Below are positions 7,092 to 12,173 of a stretch of DNA of 12,173 bases, piece after piece. Numbering within the stretch: the first letter of the stretch is position 1; each line of letters begins with the position of its first letter. The notes under the pieces were generated by a model. It ran no database searches. It was not told the origin of the DNA and saw only the letters and a list, made by a program, of their open reading frames with translations. Made by a program: the position numbers and the translations under genes. This stretch comes from VBDM01 sp035519135 (GTDB lineage: Bacteria; Pseudomonadota; Gammaproteobacteria; Burkholderiales; SG8-39). The stretch covers positions 1 through 12,173 of the forward strand of contig DATIWX010000105.1 in assembly GCA_035519135.1 (NCBI GenBank). Direction: 5' to 3'.

Positions 7092-7124
7092 GGGTTTTTC
7101 GCGGACTGGAAATCGCTGGCGTTT

Positions 7125-7133
7125 AGTATAACA
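7125..7133 (-). promoter_or_regulatory. Overlapping divergent -10 elements between the MFS and HtrA-like genes
   Basis: On the minus strand TGTTATACT is an extended -10 (TG, one base, then TATACT, five of six), which would start RNA about 27 bases before the MFS ATG. On the plus strand TATAAC (7127-7132, five of six) occupies the same bases and would start RNA about 28 bases before the GTG of the HtrA-like gene. The -35 matches are weak on both strands. If both are real, polymerase cannot occupy both at once. Confidence 0.4.
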
Positions 7134-7153
7134 ATGGGGGAGCGGGGTGACCC

Positions 7154-7160
7154 AGGAGGA
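7154..7160 (+). promoter_or_regulatory. Strong ribosome binding site that selects the GTG start of the HtrA-like gene
   Basis: AGGAGGA lies 6 bases upstream of GTG 7167. The in-frame ATG at 7134 overlaps the candidate promoter and has no ribosome site, so the GTG is preferred. Confidence 0.8.
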
Positions 7161-7166
7161 TCATTT

Positions 7167-8162
7167 GTGAGCTACACGATCGCGCGGATTCTCGCGGGGC
7201 TCGCTGCGGCGCTGTCGGCGTTCGCCGTGTGTGCGCAGGCCCGGGTCGAACGCGACGCCGAGGACGTGCTCTCCGCCGTGGTGCGGATAAAGATGACGGC
7301 GGTCGCCGACGCCAGGAGCAACGCGACGCTCGGTCCCAGCCGCGAAGGAACCGGGGTCGTGATCGACGAGCGCGGGCATATCGTCACCATCGGCTACATC
7401 GTCATCGAGGCCGATTCGATCGAGATCACCACGCAGGACCAGAGGACCTTTCCCGCCACGCTGGTAGGCTACGACCACGCGAGCGGCCTGGCGCTGCTGC
7501 GGCCGGGAGCGCCGCTCGGGGTGAAGCCCATGCCCATGGGACAGGCGGCCGACGTCGCGCAGCGCGAGCCGGTCATGGTCCTGCCCGCCGGGGGACGCGA
7601 CGCGGCGAGCCTCGCCTACGTCGTCGCCAAGCGCAAGTTCGCCGCGAGCTGGGAGTACCTGCTCGATACCGCGATCTTCACCTCGCCGCCGACGATGCAA
7701 TGGGCGGGGGCCGCGCTGGTGAGCCGCGAAGGAAAGCTCGTCGGCGTCGGATCGCTGTTCGTGCGCGAGACGCTGGACGGGTCCCAGGCGCCGGGCAACA
7801 TGTTCGTGCCCATCGACCTGCTCAAGCCCATTCTCGCCGACCTCATCGAAAAAGGCAGGAGGAGCGGGCCGGCGCGTCCCTGGCTGGGCCTGGCGACCGA
7901 GGAGCTGCACGGACACCTTCTGGTGACGCGCGTGTCGCCCGACGGCCCCGCCGACAAGGCCGGGATCAGGAACGGCGACATCGTCGTCGGCGTCGGCGCA
8001 GACCCGGTGAAGAGCCACGAGGACCTCTACCGCAAAGTGTGGGGCCTCGGCGCGGCGGGCGTCGACGTTCCGCTCAAGATCCTGCAAGGGGTCGACATGC
8101 GCGAGCTGAAAGTCCGCTCGATCGACCGCTTCCAGTATTTCAGGGAGAAGCCGGTCTATTAG
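7167..8162 (+). CDS. Exported HtrA/DegP-like PDZ protein lacking the catalytic triad (pseudoprotease)
   Basis: A 331-residue protein. Residues 1-25 form a signal peptide (core ILAGLAAALSAFAV, cleavage near CAQA), so it acts in the periplasm. Residues about 30-225 follow the trypsin-like S1C fold of HtrA/DegP, and 237-315 form a PDZ domain (carboxylate loop RPWLGL 237-242; VSPDGPADKAGIRNGDIVVGVG 256-277). The catalytic positions are changed: in HIVTIGYIVIEA (71-82) the His is Y77, in HASGLALL (104-111) the Asp is G107, and in MQWAGAALVS (177-186) the Ser is A180. I expect no protease activity; a chaperone, scaffold or peptide-sensing role is inferred. The flanking sequence is well preserved with no stops or shifts, so this is not decay. 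The gene converges on a small gene and terminator. Confidence 0.85.
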   Translation: MSYTIARILAGLAAALSAFAVCAQARVERDAEDVLSAVVRIKMTAVADARSNATLGPSREGTGVVIDERGHIVTIGYIVIEADSIEITTQDQRTFPATLVGYDHASGLALLRPGAPLGVKPMPMGQAADVAQREPVMVLPAGGRDAASLAYVVAKRKFAASWEYLLDTAIFTSPPTMQWAGAALVSREGKLVGVGSLFVRETLDGSQAPGNMFVPIDLLKPILADLIEKGRRSGPARPWLGLATEELHGHLLVTRVSPDGPADKAGIRNGDIVVGVGADPVKSHEDLYRKVWGLGAAGVDVPLKILQGVDMRELKVRSIDRFQYFREKPVY

Positions 8163-8179
8163 GCCGGATCAACGGGCGC

Positions 8180-8219
8180 AAAAAAACGGCGCAGCCCGCG
8201 GGGTGCGCGAGTGCGCCGT
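8180..8219 (-). terminator. Rho-independent terminator of the 57-residue gene
   Basis: Read on the minus strand, ACGGCGCA (8219-8212) pairs with TGCGCCGT (8193-8186), and the stem runs directly into seven T residues (8186-8180). An alternative inner stem (GCGCA/TGCGC plus CCC/GGG) is also stable. It lies 27 bases past the stop of the small gene and 18 bases past the stop of the HtrA-like gene, which approaches from the other side with no T tract of its own. Confidence 0.75.
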
Positions 8220-8245
8220 GAAGGTACTACGGAGGAGATCGGTGC

Positions 8246-8419
8246 TTAGCGGCTGCGGCCCCAGCGGCGGTGGCCGGTTTCGAAATCGTTGGCGGTGGCG
8301 TAGTCGAAGCCCTTGGACTCCTCGCTGGGGCGCGCTCCCTGGTACAGGGACAGCGCGACGCCGAGGACGAGGCCGGCTCCACACAGGCTTTGAATCGCGG
8401 TGACTAGGGTTTCGATCAT
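8246..8419 (-). CDS. 57-residue single-pass membrane small protein
   Basis: ATG at 8419, TAA at 8246-8248. AGGAGA (8431-8426 on the minus strand) lies 6 bases upstream, and a Rho-independent terminator follows the stop, so this has all the parts of a real short gene. Residues 5-26 are a hydrophobic, Gly/Ala/Leu-rich segment (LVTAIQSLCGAGLVLGVALS and following) fit for one membrane span. The remainder is polar: PSEESKGFDYATANDFETG (31-49), then a basic end HRRWGRSR (50-57). I do not recognise the function. The N-terminus is short, so the tail orientation cannot be fixed. It may be a regulator or subunit of a membrane complex, but nothing nearby names a partner. Confidence 0.72.
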   Translation of the reverse strand: MIETLVTAIQSLCGAGLVLGVALSLYQGARPSEESKGFDYATANDFETGHRRWGRSR

Positions 8420-8425
8420 GGTGCT

Positions 8426-8431
8426 TCTCCT
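8426..8431 (-). promoter_or_regulatory. Ribosome binding site of the 57-residue gene
   Basis: AGGAGA on the minus strand within a purine-rich GAGAGGAGAAG stretch, 6 bases before the ATG at 8419. It is among the best sites in the window and supports translation of this short frame. Confidence 0.75.
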
Positions 8432-8510
8432 CTCTTATGCGACCGGTTCGAGGTCCTTGTCCTTACAAAAGCAGGAAACAGGCCAAGTTCGGGGAGCAGG
8501 CTCATGCCCT

Positions 8511-8537
8511 ATATCATATTGATTAATAAAGTATAAT
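8511..8537. promoter_or_regulatory. AT-rich promoter island between the small gene and the kinase gene
   Basis: A run of A/T with few G or C in an otherwise very GC-rich window. On the plus strand it ends in a perfect TATAAT (8532-8537), about 35 bases before the TTG start of the kinase gene; no good -35 is seen at 16-18 bases. On the minus strand TATGAT (8518-8513) and TATACT (8535-8530) are possible -10 boxes for the 57-residue gene. It probably serves both directions. Confidence 0.5.
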
Positions 8538-8572
8538 TGCCGGAGTAATCCTCGGCAGCTGTTCGCGGACCT

Positions 8573-9634
8573 TTGAGCAATTCATCCATCGACAACACCC
8601 TGGCAGTCGAGCGCCATCGCCTCGACACGGCGGCCCTGGAAGGCCTGCTTGGCGAGCGCGGGTTTCCCGGGCCGATCGAAGCAGAGCGCTTCAAAGGCGG
8701 CCAGTCGAACCCGACCTATCTGATCAGGGGCCCTGGCGGGCGGCTGGTGCTGCGCGCCAAGCCCGGTCCGGCGGCGAAGCTCCTGCCCTCGGCGCACGCG
8801 GTGGAGCGCGAGTTCCGCGTGATGACGGCGCTCGGGCAGGCGGGCTTTCCCGTGCCGCGGACGCACTTCCTGTGCGAGGACGAAAGCATCATCGGCCGGG
8901 CGTTCTACGTGATGGACTATGTCGAGGGCCGGGTGCTGTGGGAACAGTCGCTTCCGGGAATGAGCGCCCGCGAGCGCGGCGCCATCTACGACGAGATGAA
9001 CCGCGTCATCGCCGCGCTGCACGGCATCGACTACGCGGCGGCGGGGCTCGCCGATTTCGGCAGGCCGGGAAACTACTTCGCGCGGCAGATCGGGCGCTGG
9101 AGCAGGCAGTACCGCAGCTCGGAGACCGAGACGATCGAGGCGATGGACCGGCTCATCGCCTGGCTGCCGGAGCATATTCCGCCGGGCGACGAGACCGCGA
9201 TCGTCCATGGGGATTTCCGCATGGACAACCTGATATTCCACCCGAGCGAGGCGCGCATCGTGGCGGTGCTCGACTGGGAGCTGTCGACGCTCGGCCACCC
9301 GCTCGCCGATTTCTCCTATCACTGCATGAGCTGGCACATCCCGCCGGGGCAGTTCCGCGGCATCGCCGGGCTGGACCTCGAATCGCTCGGCATCCCCGGC
9401 GAGTCGCAGTACATTCGGTCATACTGCGCGCGCACCGGGCGTGAGCGCATCGGCAACTGGAATTTCTATCTCGCCTACAACCTGTTCCGCATCGCGGCGA
9501 TCCTCCAGGGCGTGGCCAAGCGCGCGCTCGAAGGGACGGCCTCGAGCGCCCAGGCCCTGGACGCGGGGAGGCGCGCCCGGCCGCTCGCCGAGCTGGGGTG
9601 GAAATACGCCGAGCGGGCGATGGAGAAGGGCTAG
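8573..9634 (+). CDS. APH-fold phosphotransferase (ACAD10/11 kinase-domain / LvaA-like, putative hydroxyacyl-CoA kinase)
   Basis: A 353-residue kinase of the aminoglycoside phosphotransferase (APH) fold. FKGGQSNPTYLI (40-51) is the glycine-rich loop, K63 (LRAKPG) is the likely ATP-binding Lys, HGDFRMDN (212-219) supplies the catalytic Asp214 and metal-binding Asn219, and DWE (234-236) is the second metal site. The ending NWNFYLAYNLFRIAAILQGV (295-314) is typical of the subfamily that forms the kinase domain of ACAD10/ACAD11 rather than drug kinases. The TTG at 8573 is the only good start after an in-frame TAA at 8546; no clear ribosome site precedes it, so it may be weakly translated. The dehydrogenase begins 3 bases after the stop. 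By analogy with LvaA and ACAD11 it would phosphorylate the hydroxyl of a 4-hydroxyacyl-CoA. Confidence 0.85.
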   Translation: MSNSSIDNTLAVERHRLDTAALEGLLGERGFPGPIEAERFKGGQSNPTYLIRGPGGRLVLRAKPGPAAKLLPSAHAVEREFRVMTALGQAGFPVPRTHFLCEDESIIGRAFYVMDYVEGRVLWEQSLPGMSARERGAIYDEMNRVIAALHGIDYAAAGLADFGRPGNYFARQIGRWSRQYRSSETETIEAMDRLIAWLPEHIPPGDETAIVHGDFRMDNLIFHPSEARIVAVLDWELSTLGHPLADFSYHCMSWHIPPGQFRGIAGLDLESLGIPGESQYIRSYCARTGRERIGNWNFYLAYNLFRIAAILQGVAKRALEGTASSAQALDAGRRARPLAELGWKYAERAMEKG

Positions 9635-9637
9635 GAC

Positions 9638-10857
<1,220 letters not shown>

Positions 10858-10861
<4 letters not shown>

Positions 10862-12096
10862 CGCGCCGGACGCATCGCAAAGGCCCACAGTCCCAGCGTG
10901 GCCGTGAGCAGTGCCATCGCGCTCAAGGCGAGCGACCAGTGGATGCCGATCAGGCTGCCGACCAGCCCCACGGTCACGCCGCTGAACGCGCGCATGCCGC
11001 TGTTCGCGGTGTTGTAGAGGCCGATCAGGCGGCCGCGCAGCTGCGCCGGGGCGTGCAGCTGGACCAGCGTCTGCGACATGGCGCTGAAGGCGAGATTCAG
11101 GAAACCGGCGACGAACATCAGCGCTACCGCGAGGGGATAGCTCGTCGCCGCGGCGAAGCCCGTGATCACCACGCACCACAGCAAGGTGAAGACGATCGCC
11201 GTCTGCGGGCGCGCCCGCAGCAGCCCGCGGCTTTCCAGGATCAGCCCGCCCGTGAGCGCGCCCGCCGCGTTGGCCGCGAACAGGACGCTGTAGCGGACGC
11301 CGGTATCGTCGGTGCCGAGGTCGTGCGCGTACTCCGGCATCTGGGCCTGGAAGGCGTTGCCGACGAAGAGAGACGAGATGCCGGCGAGCAGGATCATCGA
11401 GAAGATCGTGCGATTGCCGGAGATCCGGCGCAGCAGGGCGAAGGTATCGGCGAGGCCGGTCGTGCGTGGCGGCGTGCCTTGCGCCTGGCGCCGGTGCCCG
11501 TCGTAGGGGACTCTCCAGAGCCACAGGAGCAGGGGAGCGTAGATCAGGACGTTGGCGAGCAGCCCCCAGGGCGGCCCGAGGAGCAGCATCAGCCCTCCGC
11601 CCACCGCGGGCCCCATCAGCAGGCCGAGATAGCGGCCGGTCGCAGAGAGCCGCACCGCGCTCTGCAGCTGCTCGGGCCCGACGATGTCGTGGATCAAAAG
11701 CTGGCTCGCCGGGCCCCAGATCACGCCCGCCATGCCGTGCACGGTGAGCAGGACCACCGCGTGCCACAGCTCGATGGTGTCGGTGAGGAACAGCAGGCCC
11801 CAGGCGAGCGACACGCCCATGAAGAGCACCAGCGCGATCTGGATGATGCGCCGGCAATCGTAGCGGTCGGCGAGCGCCCCGAAGTAGACGGAGAACAGCA
11901 GGAACGGCAGCCAGTGGCTGAGCACCGCGAACCCGCCGAGGGCGGGCGAGTGGAACTTCTGGAACATCACCCAGTAACTGATGACGTGCTCGATGTTGTC
12001 GGCCATCATCGCCGCGGCCGAGGTCAGGAAGTAGGCGCGAAAGCTCCCGTGGCGGAGCGCCGCGAAGGCGACTTGCCTCCCGGCCAAGTCCGCCAT
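10858..12096 (-). CDS. Major facilitator superfamily transporter (MFS_3 / EntS-like exporter type)
   Basis: A 412-residue inner-membrane protein with about twelve hydrophobic segments. Motif A is GALADRYDCRR (73-83) after helix 2. The second half holds LRGRLIGLYNTANSGMRAFSG (353-373), a mark of the MFS_3 group that includes the enterobactin exporter EntS. A polar basic loop (196-228) splits the halves. The substrate is unknown; export is the commoner direction in this group. The ATG at 12096 has no ribosome site but overlaps the upstream stop as TGATG, so translation probably depends on ribosomes finishing the previous gene. It is unlike the other MFS gene in the window and should not be read as a duplicate. 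Confidence 0.88.
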
Positions 12097-12173
12097 CAGT
12101 CCGGGTTCTGCTGGGCCGGGACTGCGCGAGGCCGGCGGTCGGAGCCGGTCGCGACGTAGGTGAGCGTCGCCTC
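12096..12173 (-). CDS. C-terminal end of a probable acyl-CoA thioesterase (hotdog fold)
   Basis: Only the last 25 residues before TGA (12098-12096) are inside the window; the gene continues past the right edge. They read EATLTYVATGSDRRPRAVPA and five more residues. A final strand of the form ATLTYVA, then a turn, then RPRxVP, is common at the end of YciA/hotdog-type acyl-CoA thioesterases, in which the end follows the last beta strand. The identification rests on a short stretch and is tentative. The stop overlaps the ATG of the MFS gene by one base, so the two form an operon. A thioesterase close to the acyl-CoA kinase-dehydrogenase pair would fit a CoA-ester theme. Confidence 0.5.
   Translation of the reverse strand, partial: EATLTYVATGSDRRPRAVPAQQNPD

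Noticed and set aside
8163..8572. Possible non-coding RNA or CRISPR-like content between the HtrA-like and kinase genes
   Set aside because: No spaced repeats are present; the stretch is explained by a terminator, the 57-residue gene and an AT-rich promoter region.

Overview
The window is about 12 kb of GC-rich DNA with dense, short-spaced genes. It most likely comes from a betaproteobacterium of the Burkholderiales type. That assignment is an inference from two Bug/TctC-type periplasmic solute receptors, a gene family greatly expanded in that order, together with the strong G/C bias at third codon positions and the mix of CoA-ester and small-aromatic catabolic families. I see no rRNA, tRNA, CRISPR array, transposase gene or plasmid function.

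Layout. Bases 2-1500 (+): the 3' part of a DSD1-family PLP enzyme, then a Bug receptor, as one transcription unit. Bases 1523-4007: two different short MetE-like (core methionine synthase fold) genes transcribed divergently from a 160-bp spacer that carries an 11-bp-arm inverted repeat. Bases 4006-4084: a 24-bp perfect inverted repeat exactly filling the gap between convergent stop codons. Bases 4087-5046 (-): a second Bug receptor. Bases 5145-5876 (+): a tandemly duplicated EthD-like protein. Bases 5901-7091 (-): an MFS transporter. Bases 7167-8162 (+): an exported HtrA/DegP-like protein with a PDZ domain that has lost all three catalytic residues. Bases 8246-8419 (-): a 57-residue membrane-anchored small protein with a strong ribosome site and a Rho-independent terminator. 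Bases 8573-10861 (+): an aminoglycoside-phosphotransferase-fold kinase followed 3 bases later by an acyl-CoA dehydrogenase. Bases 10858-12173 (-): a second MFS transporter translationally coupled to the end of a likely acyl-CoA thioesterase.

How the genes may work together. The clearest functional unit is the kinase-dehydrogenase pair. It has the two-domain logic of mammalian ACAD10/ACAD11 and of the Pseudomonas levulinate enzymes LvaA/LvaC, in which a 4-hydroxyacyl-CoA is phosphorylated and the phosphate is then eliminated by an acyl-CoA dehydrogenase-fold enzyme. The rest looks like an accessory catabolic neighbourhood: uptake receptors, MFS transporters, PLP lyase/aldolase, MetE-like alkyl transferases and an EthD-like protein, mostly single-gene units that alternate strand almost gene by gene. 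No named pathway can be assembled from the window alone. The items most worth follow-up are the inactive HtrA homologue, the small protein, the 24-bp inverted repeat, the EthD fusion with a degenerate second half, and the MetE-like pair with its shared control region.
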